Shown here one piece after another: positions 63,960 through 64,000 of a stretch of 64,000 nucleotides of DNA. A program made the translations under genes and the position numbers. The notes beneath the pieces are model-generated. The model searched no databases and was not told the DNA's origin. It saw only the letters and a program-made list of their open reading frames with translations. Numbering within the stretch: position 1 is the first letter of the stretch; every line of letters starts with the position of its first letter. The DNA comes from Crambe crambe. Taxonomy: Eukaryota > Porifera > Demospongiae > Poecilosclerida > Crambeidae. Where the stretch lies: positions 992,001-1,056,000 of the forward strand of contig OZ004595.1 in the NCBI GenBank assembly GCA_963924555.1, given 5' to 3'.

Positions 63960-64000
63960 GTATGTAAAAATATAGTTTGAATTAAACATTTTTCTTTCTT

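Overview
The window is nuclear DNA of a multicellular animal. It has spliced genes with short GT-AG introns, secreted cytokine-like proteins, and orthologues of typical animal genes: LNX (RING + four PDZ), DNAAF1, ZCCHC7, CNOT4, SF3A2, DCPS and TMEM167. Compact introns, very close gene spacing, abundant GA arrays and minisatellites, a ZIF-type MFS transporter pair (a family I know mainly from plants and fungi) and a short SF3A2 suggest an early-branching animal, perhaps a sponge. That assignment is inference only. All exon models below were built by hand from splice signals and reading phase; all full-length models sum to whole codons.

Left third (1-16.3 kb), the accessory region. A five-exon gene with an N-terminal SAM-like domain and a possible beta-trefoil C-terminus (183-3579, +) is followed by a tandem cluster of five intronless genes on the minus strand. 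They encode small secreted Cys-rich proteins that I read as IL-17-like cytokines. They fall in three types, ordered A, B, A', B', C. The region is an old tandem duplication of a block [SAM gene - A - B - C]. The first C survives only as its last ~40 bases, fused at about 9475 to a decayed copy of the SAM gene. This cluster is the most interesting part of the window.

Middle (16.3-39.6 kb). A ZCCHC7/Air-type five-zinc-knuckle gene runs 16290-34587 (+), with introns inflated by satellites and transposon fragments: an hAT-like MITE at 27268-27810, and a 771-base inverted-repeat element at 25227-25997 carrying a RecQ-like fragment. It converges on DNAAF1 (38131-34942, -), a ciliary dynein assembly factor. 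DNAAF1 shares a ~190-base head-to-head promoter region, containing an RFX X-box, with TMEM167/kish (38323-38816, +).

Right (39.2-64 kb). This part is gene dense: LNX (-), two tandem ZIF-like MFS transporters (-) separated from each other and from LNX by only 124 and 192 bases, SF3A2 (+) head-to-head with the second transporter, DCPS (-) convergent with SF3A2 and head-to-head with CNOT4 (+), which runs off the right edge. Several of these act in RNA metabolism (ZCCHC7: nuclear RNA surveillance; SF3A2: splicing; DCPS: cap scavenging; CNOT4: CCR4-NOT ubiquitin ligase), but nothing in the sequence shows that they are co-regulated.
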